From Candidatus Poribacteria bacterium (GTDB lineage Bacteria; Poribacteria; WGA-4E; WGA-3G): a stretch of 64,000 nucleotides of DNA. The stretch spans positions 72,919-136,918 of the forward strand of contig PYIY01000190.1 in the NCBI GenBank assembly GCA_003635195.1, in the 5' to 3' direction. The position numbers were made by a program, and so were the translations under genes. Position 1 is the stretch's first letter. The number at the start of each line of letters is the position of its first letter. The notes under the pieces are model-generated. The model made no database searches and had not been told where the DNA came from. It saw nothing but the letters and a program-made list of their open reading frames with translations. This document shows, one piece after another, positions 9,691-18,823 of the stretch.

Positions 9691-10659
9691 TACTCCTAAT
9701 CGCTGTCGTGCGAGTGCTGCTGCGCCGAGAATACCGGAATTGTCGCCGAGTTTCGCTCGCACAATCTGGACACCATCTAATGTATTTGGAAGCGCGTATT
9801 TTTCCGCCGCAGCACGAATATTGTCCAGGAACGTATCATCAAGTGCTTCAACAACACCCCCGCCCAACACAATCATCTCAGGATTTAAGAAGTTCACGAT
9901 GGAGCCGATGCCGATACCGAGGTATTTCGTCACTTTTTTGAAAACTTTCAGGGTTAATTTATCGTTTGCGCGAATCGCCTTCGCCAAAACGCCACTCCGA
10001 ATCGCACTCAAATCGCCATCAGTGAGTTTGGAGAGTACACTTTTCTTTCCCTTTTTCAGAATTGCCTCCTGGAATTGCTTGGTCATAGCGGTTCGGCTTG
10101 CAAGTGCCTCCAAACAACCGCGCGTGCCGCATCCACATTTCGGTCCACCGGCTTTGACGATGATATGCCCAATTTCGCCAGCGGTTTTGCTTGCACCATG
10201 GAACAATTCACCTTGCAGAATAATACCGCCACCGATGCCAGTGCCTACAAAAATCCCGACGACGTTTTGGACCCCTTGTCCAGCACCAAATACATGTTCG
10301 CCGAGTGTCCCAACGTTTACATCGTTGTCAACGAATGTCGGAATGCCGACGCGTGCTTCAAGTTCAGCCTTCAGTGGAACATCTTGCCAACCAAGGTTCG
10401 GCGCGAAAATAACAACGCCTGTCTCTGGGTCAAGCGGTCCCGGCGCACCGATCCCAACGGCTTCAATTGACGCGTGGTTAACACCTGATTTGCCAATAGC
10501 CTTTTGAATAGCGTCAGCGATCCGATCAATGACAATAGATGTGCCTGCGTCCGCCTTCGTTGGAACTTTGGCTGTACCTAAAATATTGCCATCCGCGTCA
10601 ATGACAGCGGACAGAATCTTGGTACCCCCCATATCGACACCGACAACGTAAGTATTCAT
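9685..10659 (-). CDS. ROK family sugar kinase (glucokinase-like)
   Basis: VVGVDMGGTKILSAVID, GIGAPGPLD, VGIFVGTGIGGGII, zinc motif CGCGTRGCLEALAS. Confidence 0.9.
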   Translation of the reverse strand: MNTYVVGVDMGGTKILSAVIDADGNILGTAKVPTKADAGTSIVIDRIADAIQKAIGKSGVNHASIEAVGIGAPGPLDPETGVVIFAPNLGWQDVPLKAELEARVGIPTFVDNDVNVGTLGEHVFGAGQGVQNVVGIFVGTGIGGGIILQGELFHGASKTAGEIGHIIVKAGGPKCGCGTRGCLEALASRTAMTKQFQEAILKKGKKSVLSKLTDGDLSAIRSGVLAKAIRANDKLTLKVFKKVTKYLGIGIGSIVNFLNPEMIVLGGGVVEALDDTFLDNIRAAAEKYALPNTLDGVQIVRAKLGDNSGILGAAALARQRLGVG

Positions 10660-10678
10660 CGCGATTATCTCCCATAAG

Positions 10679-10693
10679 CACGTGTTTCACGTG
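10679..10693. promoter_or_regulatory. CACGTG-N3-CACGTG dyad in ROK gene 5' region
   Basis: cacgtgtttcacgtg located 20 bp upstream of the ROK start codon. Confidence 0.35.
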
Positions 10694-10729
10694 TCTTTTT
10701 ACAATTGAATTGGCTATGATTCCAACTTT

Positions 10730-11263
10730 TTAATAGCAAGTTTTCGGTTTGCAAGCGGCACCGAAAAAGGACAATAATTTCTGTTTGAAACCTATTGCGG
10801 ATAAGTGTTCCCATTTTTCCAAAAATGTTTTGTAATCCGCGTTTCGGGTTTCTTTTGTCTGCGTAATGAGTTTAGCAATACCGGGTGCTATGGTCTCCTG
10901 CTCCGATTGGGTCCCATAATCGGTTAATACTTCCAAGACGACATCGCAGTCGTGGATATCGCCGAGTATCCCTTGCAAATCAACAATTACTCCTAAGAAT
11001 TCGGTAAAACGTTTGTCGTCCGTCCCAGCGACTTCTCTGGAACGCATTTTAGGAGACCCGTAAGCCAAACGAAAGAGTTCCATCGTATACCGAAGACGTT
11101 TAATCGAAATTCGCATATTATGGAGTTCTTCACGCCTCGCTGCGTCGCGAATGAACGGCTCCCACGTGTAGACCTCTTCAACTTTCTGCGGAAGAATAAT
11201 GCGTGCGTTTTCGCGATAGCTGCGCAGCGGTTTAACACCGGTAATTTTATGCGTTTTCGCCAT
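10730..11263 (-). CDS. CHAD-domain protein (second half-domain ORF)
   Basis: EELHNMRISIKRLRYTMELFRLAYG..FLGVIVDLQGILGDIHDCDVVLEVL, CHAD helical-repeat signature. Confidence 0.7.
   Translation of the reverse strand: MAKTHKITGVKPLRSYRENARIILPQKVEEVYTWEPFIRDAARREELHNMRISIKRLRYTMELFRLAYGSPKMRSREVAGTDDKRFTEFLGVIVDLQGILGDIHDCDVVLEVLTDYGTQSEQETIAPGIAKLITQTKETRNADYKTFLEKWEHLSAIGFKQKLLSFFGAACKPKTCY
10732..10767 (-). repeat. Dispersed repeat copy (35/36 identical to the 13103..13180 units)
   Basis: aatagcaagttttcggtttgcaagcggcaccgaaaa is the reverse complement of ttttcggtgccgcttgcaaaccgaaaacttgctatt. Confidence 0.85.
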
Positions 11264-11385
11264 TTTTTAATATACCTTGCGGAGTACCTGCGGTTCCGCG
11301 GTAGTTTATCCCTTAGATAAATCTCGTCGGAGGGTTTTGATGTAAATTTCTTAACATATCCTACACACATTCGCTATTGATTCGA

Positions 11386-11883
11386 TCATAGCCCCTGAAA
11401 GAATGTCAAAAACTTTCTCTCAAAACTGGTCTCTTCAAGCTTCGCAAAAAGCGTTAGCATCGGTTTTCGAGCGTTCTTGCGTTTCTGGTGTAAACGTTCT
11501 ATTAATTTACGGGTATCTGCTTGTTCGGATTCAGGTAAAGGGTCTAATTCTTTTTCAAAGCGAGCGATAAGAACATCCAAATCCCGTACGGATCCCAACG
11601 TTCGGGTTATCGATTTTACCTTTTTGTAGTGTTTTTTGAAAGGTTTTTCTGGAAAACAGGCGGCGAAATTATCCATCGCAGCGCGTAAACGACGCGAAGT
11701 GACTCGCATCTGGTGGACAAACTCAATATCGCTACCTTTTTTAGCACCTTCCTTGTAGGACATCATTTGATGAAAATAACTAACGATGATCTGCCGCGCG
11801 CAGACTTCCAGCGTTTCGTCAGGTGAAATCCCTCTGATTTTTGGTGCTGTGGTTTCCATTGCCCTATTCTTCCACTCATCCAC
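11386..11883 (-). CDS. CHAD-domain protein (first half-domain ORF)
   Basis: DIEFVHQMRVTSRRLRAAMDNFAACFP..KSITRTLGSVRDLDVLIARFE. Confidence 0.75.
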   Translation of the reverse strand: MDEWKNRAMETTAPKIRGISPDETLEVCARQIIVSYFHQMMSYKEGAKKGSDIEFVHQMRVTSRRLRAAMDNFAACFPEKPFKKHYKKVKSITRTLGSVRDLDVLIARFEKELDPLPESEQADTRKLIERLHQKRKNARKPMLTLFAKLEETSFERKFLTFFQGL

Positions 11884-11907
11884 TAAAAAGGAAAATCTTC
11901 GCCACTA

Positions 11908-12993
11908 TTAAGATTTGGAACGTTGACGAAGTAGATGATCTGTGAGGACAAGTGCCGCCATTGCCTCCACAATCGCAGGGGCACGCACTAATACACACGG
12001 ATCGTGTCGTCCGCTTGCCTCTAACGTTACCTCATTTCCATCTATATCAACTGTCTGTTGAGGCTTGCCGATCGTTGCTGTCGGTTTGAAGGCAACCTGA
12101 AATACAATATCTTCGCCGTTTGAAATACCGCCCTGTGTGCCACCTGAATTGTTTGTACGGGTCCGAATCTGTTTTCCTGCATCGTTTTTTTCGAGATAAA
12201 AAGCATCGTTGTGTTCGGAACCCATCATCGTGATGCCGTCAAAGCCCGAGCCGATTTGGAAACCCATCGTTGCAGGGAGCGACATCATCGCTTTAGCCAA
12301 ATCCGCCTTGAGTTTGTCGAAAACCGGTTCTCCGAGTCCAACAGGAACGTTACGCGTAACAGATTCGATGATACCGCCGAGAGAGTCTCGGTCGCGCCGT
12401 GCCTGATCAATGCGTTCCGCCATTTTTGGACTGGCAATCGGGTCGGGGCACCGGACGGGACTCTCTTCTATCTGTTCGAGTGTTACTGTGTTTGTGTCCA
12501 CTTCGGCTGCGAGTGTATGAATCTGTTTGACATAAGCGAGCGTCTGAGTTTCAGCGTGTTCACGCAAGATTTGCTTCGCAATTGCCCCCGCAGCGACGCG
12601 TCCAATCGTTTCCCGTGCGCTTGCCCTCCCACCGCCCTGCCAGTTTCGGATGCCATACTTCTGTTGATACGTGAAATCAGCATGTGAGGGACGATAGAGG
12701 TCTTTCAGATGTTCGTAGGCTGAAGGACGAGCGTCTTTATTCCATACCAGCATGGAGATAGGCGTTCCGAGTGTTTTTCCTTCAAAGACACCAGAAAGGA
12801 TTTCGACTTCGTCGCCTTCTTGACGCTGTGTTGTGAGACGACTTTGGCCCGGCTTCCGCCGGTCAAGTTCAAATTGGATTGCAGATATATCTACGTCAAT
12901 TTGCGGTGGACACCCGTCAACCACAACACCGACAGCACCACCGTGCGACTCGCCCCATGTCGTAATCCGAAAAAGATGACCGAATGTGTTCAT
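11908..12993 (-). CDS. aroC: Chorismate synthase
   Basis: [90 protein letters not shown]. Confidence 0.97.
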   Translation of the reverse strand: MNTFGHLFRITTWGESHGGAVGVVVDGCPPQIDVDISAIQFELDRRKPGQSRLTTQRQEGDEVEILSGVFEGKTLGTPISMLVWNKDARPSAYEHLKDLYRPSHADFTYQQKYGIRNWQGGGRASARETIGRVAAGAIAKQILREHAETQTLAYVKQIHTLAAEVDTNTVTLEQIEESPVRCPDPIASPKMAERIDQARRDRDSLGGIIESVTRNVPVGLGEPVFDKLKADLAKAMMSLPATMGFQIGSGFDGITMMGSEHNDAFYLEKNDAGKQIRTRTNNSGGTQGGISNGEDIVFQVAFKPTATIGKPQQTVDIDGNEVTLEASGRHDPCVLVRAPAIVEAMAALVLTDHLLRQRSKS

Positions 12994-13102
12994 TTTTAGT
13001 TATATAGGCACTTTCAAAGCGCGCCCTTTACTTTTAGAGTTGTATATTTTAGACATCTTGTGATATACTATAGCAGATTCTGTCGTAAAATACAAGCACT
13101 TT

Positions 13103-13180
13103 TCGGTGCCGCTCGCAAACCGAAAACTTGCTATTCAAAAGTCGGTGCCGCTCGCAAACCGAAAACTTGCTATTCAAAAG
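13103..13180 (+). repeat. Two perfect tandem 39-bp repeats
   Basis: tcggtgccgctcgcaaaccgaaaacttgctattcaaaag at 13103..13141 and 13142..13180. Confidence 0.95.
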
Positions 13181-13190
13181 AAGAGGAGCT

Positions 13191-13883
13191 ATGTTGTCAC
13201 TTTTTAAACGCTATATTGCTTTGCTTCTGATTTTTATAGGTATCGTGCTGTTGTGGAATACGCTGTTTGTATATCCGCTGAAAATCTTCGTTGTGTTCAT
13301 GCATGAAGTGAGCCACGGGCTTGCTGCAATCGCAACCGGCGGCAGGATCGTCGAAATCCAGATTAACCCACAGCAGGGTGGACATGCACTGACACAAGGC
13401 GGTTCAAGGTTCTGGACATTGACTGCGGGCTATCTCGGCAGCTTACTGTGGGGCGGGCTGATCCTGCTTCTCGCAGCGAGGACGCATCTTGATAAGGCGA
13501 TTAGCATACTTATCGGTTTGGGCATGGTGGCGATCTCTATCGGCTTCGGTGAAAGCACATTTACTTATCTGTTTGGCATAGGCTTCGGGGTCGTGCTGCT
13601 CGCCGTTGGTTTTTTTCTCCCAGAGGGGGTCAACGATTGGATCCTACGTGTCATCGGTGTGACAAGCTGTCTTTACGCGATCCTTGACATCAAAAGCGAT
13701 ATCCTTGACAGATCCCATCTCCGCTCGGATGCTCGAATGCTTTCAGAGGTGACAGGTATTCCGACTGAAGTTTGGGGAGGGTTGTGGATCCTTATTGCAA
13801 TCGGTCTCACTTTATGGTTTCTCTATCTTGCCGGTAAACCCATCACGGATGCCCAACCAACTGCTACTGAGGAAGATCTCTAA
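13191..13883 (+). CDS. M50B-like membrane metalloprotease family protein
   Basis: VVFMHEVSHGLAAIATGGRIVEIQINPQQGG with HExxH and multiple TM helices; SD aagaggagct before ATG 13191 (ORF start 13128 lies in the repeat). Confidence 0.8.
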   Translation: MLSLFKRYIALLLIFIGIVLLWNTLFVYPLKIFVVFMHEVSHGLAAIATGGRIVEIQINPQQGGHALTQGGSRFWTLTAGYLGSLLWGGLILLLAARTHLDKAISILIGLGMVAISIGFGESTFTYLFGIGFGVVLLAVGFFLPEGVNDWILRVIGVTSCLYAILDIKSDILDRSHLRSDARMLSEVTGIPTEVWGGLWILIAIGLTLWFLYLAGKPITDAQPTATEEDL

Positions 13884-13922
13884 TCTGCTAAAATACTATA
13901 ATAGCACCCACGCGCCCGTTCT

Positions 13923-14144
13923 TTAACCAAATGGGCTAAATTGTCTTGACGATATTCCGCTAAAGTGGAGAAACCACACGCCAAGACCTATTAGAAAAAG
14001 TGGAACGCAGATAAGTAAGATGAGAATGAAGCATCCCCACATCCACGAACCTTTAGATCTCGCAACGGTTGCGAGACGGGCAAGCAACATACCGCCACAT
14101 ATCATAATTATAACGACGAGACCGAATACCGCCATTGTTATCAT
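13923..14144 (-). CDS. Small hypothetical membrane protein (73 aa)
   Basis: Two hydrophobic segments. Confidence 0.5.
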   Translation of the reverse strand: MITMAVFGLVVIIMICGGMLLARLATVARSKGSWMWGCFILILLICVPLFLIGLGVWFLHFSGISSRQFSPFG

Positions 14145-14190
14145 TTCTTATTATCTCCTTCAAAGCGTGTAACTTGCAATCCTCGCTAAT

Positions 14191-16182
14191 ATGAGACACC
14201 CTTCAAAAAGCCCAATTACCCTACGTGCGATGCTGATCGGCATCATCCTCATCCCATTTAATAGTTACTGGGTGCTACATCTCAGCTATATCTGGGATTC
14301 CAACCGTCCCACGAGTTTGGCGTTGCTGTTCAATGTGTTATTTACATTGCTTGTACTTATCGGACTCGGTGCGATACTGCGGCGTTTGCGGCCAGCGTTG
14401 GCGTTCACACAGAGTGAATTGCTAACGATCTATGCGATGCTGTGCCAAGCCTCTGTTTTCGCTGGACGCGATATGTTACAAGTCCTGGTGCCATTGATGG
14501 GCAACGGTTTTTGGTATGCGACGACCGAGAACGAATGGGCACAACTCTTTCATCAACATCTCCCCGAATGGCTTGTTGTCGGAAAGCAGGAGATATTGCG
14601 CGGTTTCTATGAAGGTGAGTCCACATTCTATCTTCAGGCACACGTCCAAGCGTGGCTGCTGCCGACGCTGATCTGGGTCGGTTTCTGCCTTGTCATCGGT
14701 GTGACGATGCTTTGCCTCAATGTGCTTTTACGTAAACAGTGGCAGGAGCACGAACGGCTTACTTACCCAATTGCGCAACTCCCTTATGAAATCACACGTG
14801 CAGCATTAAATGCAGGCAACCTCCGAACCACGCCACAGCTGTTTTTTAATCGGCGGATGATGGTTGTCGGTTTAAGCATTGCCGCTGTCCTAAACCTGCT
14901 CTATAGTTTACACCAGATTGACCCTGTTTTTCCAACAATTCCGCTCTATCGTGGCTTTCGGCTTCCCGAGAAACCGTGGAGTGCAATGAATAATCCCGGT
15001 TTCCGCATTAGCTTCTTCCCGTTTGCTATCGGTGTCGGTTTCCTAATACCGCTCGATCTGGGATTCTCTTGTTGGTTTTTTCATCTGTTTTGGCACTTTC
15101 AACGGATTATTGGTGAGATGTTCGGTTGGCGAGGGGCTATTGGATTTCCAAGAGAGATGGCACAAATCCGTGGTGTATGGATGGCTCTATTTTTCTGGAC
15201 ACTATGGATGGGGCGTGCACACGTCAAGGTAGTACTGCAAACCGTTTTCGTAGGGGCGAGGTTACCTCGTCCGTGCGGGCAGGGAAACCCTGAAGAAACA
15301 CCCAAGCAAAAACCCCCTATGAATGATGAAGGTGAAGCATTGCGTTATAGGACAGCATCAATAGGGGTAATCATCGGATTTATCTTGATTCTGGCGTTCT
15401 GCATCAAGGCGGGGATGTCTGTCTGGTTTGCAACGCTATTTTTCGCCCTCTATTTCGCGATGTCCGTGACAATCACCCGTATCCGTGCCGAACTCGGTCC
15501 GCCTGCACACGACCTTTACAACGCCGGGCCCGATCTGCTCTTGACAGACGCACTCGGCACACGGCGCATCGGCAATCGTAATCTTTCGGTGATGTCGCTT
15601 TTTTTCTGGTTGAACCACCTCTCTTACCGCGCACACCCAATGCCACATCAGTTGGAGGGTTTAAAACTCGCGCATCAAACCCGTTTCAATCCGACCCAGC
15701 TGCTCTGGGTATTAGCGATCGCTATTTTTGTGGGCGCGCTCTCCGCTGCGTGGGGACACCTGCATCTCTCTTACCAAGTCGGTTTAGAGCAGGCGCGTTC
15801 GTGGTATGCGCGCGCCGCTTTCAACAGACTTGCGGGGTGGCTCTATAATCCGAGCGAAACGAGCATTAGCGGTATGCTCTACACTGCGGGTGGATTTGGT
15901 TTTGCTGTGAGTCTTCTGCTTTTGCGATGGCGGTTCATTCAGTGGCCTCTACATCCTGTCGGATATGTCGTCTCAAGTTGGTGGACATTTACCGGGTTAT
16001 GGTTTCCGCTCTTAATCAGCTGGACAGTCAAACGGATTCTGCTCTCGACAGGTGGTGTTCGTTTATACCGACGCTCAATTCCGTTTTTCATCGGCTTGGT
16101 TATCGGTGATGTGATCGTCGCATCCATAATAAGCATTCTGGGACTGATTTTTGATTTTCGCGTTGTTTACCTGAGTTGGTAA
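14191..16182 (+). CDS. Large polytopic membrane protein (DUF6785/DUF6784-like)
   Basis: 663 aa, many TM segments; AELGPPAHDLYNAGPD motif; ERLTYPIAQLPYEI resembles ERLPYPMAPITAQ of the 55420 CDS. Confidence 0.7.
   Translation: MRHPSKSPITLRAMLIGIILIPFNSYWVLHLSYIWDSNRPTSLALLFNVLFTLLVLIGLGAILRRLRPALAFTQSELLTIYAMLCQASVFAGRDMLQVLVPLMGNGFWYATTENEWAQLFHQHLPEWLVVGKQEILRGFYEGESTFYLQAHVQAWLLPTLIWVGFCLVIGVTMLCLNVLLRKQWQEHERLTYPIAQLPYEITRAALNAGNLRTTPQLFFNRRMMVVGLSIAAVLNLLYSLHQIDPVFPTIPLYRGFRLPEKPWSAMNNPGFRISFFPFAIGVGFLIPLDLGFSCWFFHLFWHFQRIIGEMFGWRGAIGFPREMAQIRGVWMALFFWTLWMGRAHVKVVLQTVFVGARLPRPCGQGNPEETPKQKPPMNDEGEALRYRTASIGVIIGFILILAFCIKAGMSVWFATLFFALYFAMSVTITRIRAELGPPAHDLYNAGPDLLLTDALGTRRIGNRNLSVMSLFFWLNHLSYRAHPMPHQLEGLKLAHQTRFNPTQLLWVLAIAIFVGALSAAWGHLHLSYQVGLEQARSWYARAAFNRLAGWLYNPSETSISGMLYTAGGFGFAVSLLLLRWRFIQWPLHPVGYVVSSWWTFTGLWFPLLISWTVKRILLSTGGVRLYRRSIPFFIGLVIGDVIVASIISILGLIFDFRVVYLSW
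15250..15294. repeat. REP-like element inside the 14191 CDS
   Basis: gtaggggcgaggttacctcgtccgtgcgggcagggaaaccctgaa with CGAGG-TTA-CCTCG palindrome; encodes VGARLPRPCGQGNPEETPKQK. Confidence 0.65.
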
Positions 16183-16213
16183 CGTCTCGCACCTATAAAA
16201 TGGAAAAAATCAC

Positions 16214-16243
16214 TTGACATTCAAGGTATATTGGTGCTAAATT
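16214..16243 (+). promoter_or_regulatory. Putative sigma70-type promoter (TTGACA-N18-TAAATT)
   Basis: cttgacattcaaggtatattggtgctaaatt upstream of 16313 CDS. Confidence 0.4.
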
Positions 16244-16312
16244 TTTTAGGCAGAACTGAAGGGATGCTTTTTAACATACTTCAAAAAAGCACCATCTGTA
16301 GGAGCGTGTGCT

Positions 16313-16714
16313 ATGAAACGTCATCATATTGTCGGTATTTTCTTCGGGATATGTGCGATAGGTTTGACAATACGCAGCATCCTTTCAGGAAATATCGTTG
16401 AGGCACTTCTATACTTCACTGCGTTATCTCCTATAGCCGTTTCAGGCTTTTTTAAGGACAGATTATCATCGAATATTGTCGGTATTTCCATTGGAACATG
16501 TGCGATAGGTTTGGCAACGCACAGTGCCCTTTCAGGAGATATCTTTGGAGCACTCATATACTTCACTGCGTTATCTGCTATAGCCGTTTCAAGCTTTTTT
16601 AAGGACAAGCTATCACCGAGATGGTCCCACAGGATACTACCGTTTTGGATGGGCGTCGTTTTAATTTTCGTTTTCTTGTTTGAGTTAGTTTTTGCCTTTT
16701 ATTTTTCAAGCTAA
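16313..16714 (+). CDS. Small membrane protein with internal 49-residue tandem duplication
   Basis: IVGIFFGICAIGLTIRSILSGNIVEALLYFTALSPIAVSGFFKDRLSSN / IVGISIGTCAIGLATHSALSGDIFGALIYFTALSAIAVSSFFKDKLSPR. Confidence 0.75.
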   Translation: MKRHHIVGIFFGICAIGLTIRSILSGNIVEALLYFTALSPIAVSGFFKDRLSSNIVGISIGTCAIGLATHSALSGDIFGALIYFTALSAIAVSSFFKDKLSPRWSHRILPFWMGVVLIFVFLFELVFAFYFSS

Positions 16715-16763
16715 TTGTCAACCATCTTCCGTAAAGCGGCAACACCACTGTCATTAACATAAA

Positions 16764-17693
16764 ATGGACATAACAGACTTATCACTCAGTGTGAATATCG
16801 GCAGGATACAGATGCGGAACCCCGTCATGACGGCATCTGGCACATTCGGCTACGGCTCTGAATACGCCGATTTCGTGGACCTGAACCGACTCGGTGCCGT
16901 GGTCGTTAAAGGCGTTACGAGTGTGCCGTGGCCCGGCAATCCGATGCAGCGCATCATGGAAACGCCATCCGGTATGCTCAACGCGATCGGACTCCAGAAT
17001 GTCGGCGTGGACGGTTTTATTTCGGAGAAACTTCCCTACTTACGCGATTTTGATGTACCGGTAATTGTCAACGTTTGCGGCAAAACGGTTGAAGAATATC
17101 TGACAGTCATTGAGAAGCTAAATACAGCGGATGGCGTTGCCGGTGTGGAACTCAATATTTCCTGTCCAAACCTGGATTGTGGCGGTATGAGTTTCGGTGT
17201 TGACGCAACATTGGCACACCAACTCGTCAAAGAAGTTCGCGCGATGACCCACCTACCCCTATTGGTGAAGCTCTCCCCAAACGTTACAGATATTACCGTA
17301 ATCGCTCGCGCCATTGAGGATGCGGGTGCGGACGCACTTTCTGCCATCAATACGCTTCTCGGTATGGCGATTAATGCGGAAACGCGGAAACCGGAACTCG
17401 CAAACGTCACAGGGGGACTCTCAGGTCCGGCGATAAAACCGGTGGCATTGCGATTAGTCTGGGAGGTATATAAAAGCGTCTCTATTCCAGTCGTCGGGAT
17501 GGGTGGCATTATGACCGCGACGGATGCTGTGGAATTTTTCATCGCTGGTGCATCTGCAGTGGCGATCGGGACTGCGAACTTCGTCAATCCACAGGCATCA
17601 ATGGAGGTCGTAAAAGGCATCCATGCCTATCTCAAACGCGCAAATATGAAGTCAGTTAAGGAACTGATCGGAAGCCTGAAAGTCGATTCGTAA
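16764..17693 (+). CDS. pyrD: Dihydroorotate dehydrogenase (class 1B-like)
   Basis: NPVMTASGTFGYG, VVVKGVTSVPWPGNP, GLQNVGVDGF, ELNISCPNLDCGG, VVGMGGIMTATDAVEFFIAGASAVAIGTANF. Confidence 0.95.
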   Translation: MDITDLSLSVNIGRIQMRNPVMTASGTFGYGSEYADFVDLNRLGAVVVKGVTSVPWPGNPMQRIMETPSGMLNAIGLQNVGVDGFISEKLPYLRDFDVPVIVNVCGKTVEEYLTVIEKLNTADGVAGVELNISCPNLDCGGMSFGVDATLAHQLVKEVRAMTHLPLLVKLSPNVTDITVIARAIEDAGADALSAINTLLGMAINAETRKPELANVTGGLSGPAIKPVALRLVWEVYKSVSIPVVGMGGIMTATDAVEFFIAGASAVAIGTANFVNPQASMEVVKGIHAYLKRANMKSVKELIGSLKVDS

Positions 17694-17707
17694 TTGCTTT
17701 GAAAAGA

Positions 17708-17736
17708 TTGTATTTCCTGCAAACTTCGTGTATAAT
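17708..17736 (+). promoter_or_regulatory. Putative sigma70-type promoter TTGTAT-N17-TATAAT, predicted leaderless
   Basis: ttgtat 17708..17713 and tataat 17731..17736; ATG at 17743 sits about where +1 would be. Confidence 0.55.
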
Positions 17737-17742
17737 AACAGT

Positions 17743-18783
17743 ATGGCACAGCACTATGACAATCCAGCGAAATACATTATGCTCGAATACTCACAAGAAT
17801 TCGCAGAATTTATGGTCGGACATTCAGACATAACAGTTCTGGAGAGACTTGAAACCGAAGAACCGACATTCAAGACACACCAAAATGACAGCACGTTGAA
17901 GGTACAGTTCGGCAATGAAACAGTGATACTGCACACCGAAGTGCAAACGGATGACAGTAGAAAGCCGATGTGGTCCCGCATTGTAGGATATAACGGTTTT
18001 CTCGTGAATTTACATGAGATACCGGTCTATTCCAACGTCCTTTATCTGCATCCTAAGGCAGGCAGGGACGATAAAGGCTATTATACTTACAAGGGACACG
18101 GTTATGAATATGTCTTACGCTATAAAGTAATCAGGTTGATTGAGATAGATGGACAATCGGTTTTGGAAATGCAGGCACCGGGATTACTGCCTTTTACACC
18201 GCTGATGAAACCGCCAGAAGGGATAAATTCAAATCGTTGGTTGGAAAAATGTGTTAATGTAACAGCGTCAGCGCGCACAGACCAGCATACACGAGATACC
18301 TTATTGGCAGCATTAGGTGTTTTTAGCGGTTTGGTTTACGAACCGCAGCTAATTAAACAACTTTTACCGGAGGGCATCATGCAAGAATCTCCTTTTTTCC
18401 AACACTACATCCAAGAGGCAAAAGCAGAGGCTAAAGAAGAAGGTCTCAAAGAAGGTCTCAAAGAAGGTATTGAACAAGGTATTGAACAAGGTATTGAACA
18501 AGGTATTGAACAAGGTATTGAACAAGGTATTGAACAAGGTATTGAACAAGGTATTGAACAAGGTATTGAACAAGGTATTGAACAAGGTGAGAGAAAAGGT
18601 ACCATCGAAAATATCATCGCATTGCTCGGGAGGCAATTCGAGACTGATGCGGTCCAAGCCCTAAAGCCTGCTCTTGAATCCATAGACGATTTGCAAAATC
18701 TCAAACAATTGTTACTTGCAGTTCCTCAATCTGACAGCCTTGAAGCGTTCATGCAATCCCTAAGCAATAGGAACGGCAATTAA
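17743..18783 (+). CDS. Rpn/PD-(D/E)XK-type putative transposase/nuclease family protein with IEQG repeat linker
   Basis: DNPAKYIMLEYSQEFAEFMVG...VILHTEVQTDDSRKPMWSRIVGYNGFLV (nuclease-like core); downstream GIEQG repeat region typical of the family. Confidence 0.75.
   Translation: MAQHYDNPAKYIMLEYSQEFAEFMVGHSDITVLERLETEEPTFKTHQNDSTLKVQFGNETVILHTEVQTDDSRKPMWSRIVGYNGFLVNLHEIPVYSNVLYLHPKAGRDDKGYYTYKGHGYEYVLRYKVIRLIEIDGQSVLEMQAPGLLPFTPLMKPPEGINSNRWLEKCVNVTASARTDQHTRDTLLAALGVFSGLVYEPQLIKQLLPEGIMQESPFFQHYIQEAKAEAKEEGLKEGLKEGIEQGIEQGIEQGIEQGIEQGIEQGIEQGIEQGIEQGIEQGERKGTIENIIALLGRQFETDAVQALKPALESIDDLQNLKQLLLAVPQSDSLEAFMQSLSNRNGN
18469..18588 (+). repeat. Ten perfect tandem copies of 12-bp attgaacaaggt (coding IEQG)
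   Basis: Counted directly in sequence. Confidence 0.97.
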
Positions 18784-18823
18784 CTCGGAGGACCCGCTTA
18801 CAACATGTGTCTAAAGGAGGAAA

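Noticed and set aside
13191-13883. M50-like protease as the site-2 protease releasing the sigma-lectin fusion
   Set aside because: HEVSH motif is suggestive, but it is 13 kb away with no linkage and the M50B-like family is broad; not supportable from sequence alone.
18469-18588. Possible CRISPR-like array
   Set aside because: Perfect tandem 12-mers without spacers, in frame within a CDS. No CRISPR array or cas gene seen in the window.
18364-18704. Overlapping ORFs reading LNKVLNKV / CSIPCSIP / FNTLFNTL
   Set aside because: Alternate-frame translations of the 12-bp IEQG repeat, not independent genes.
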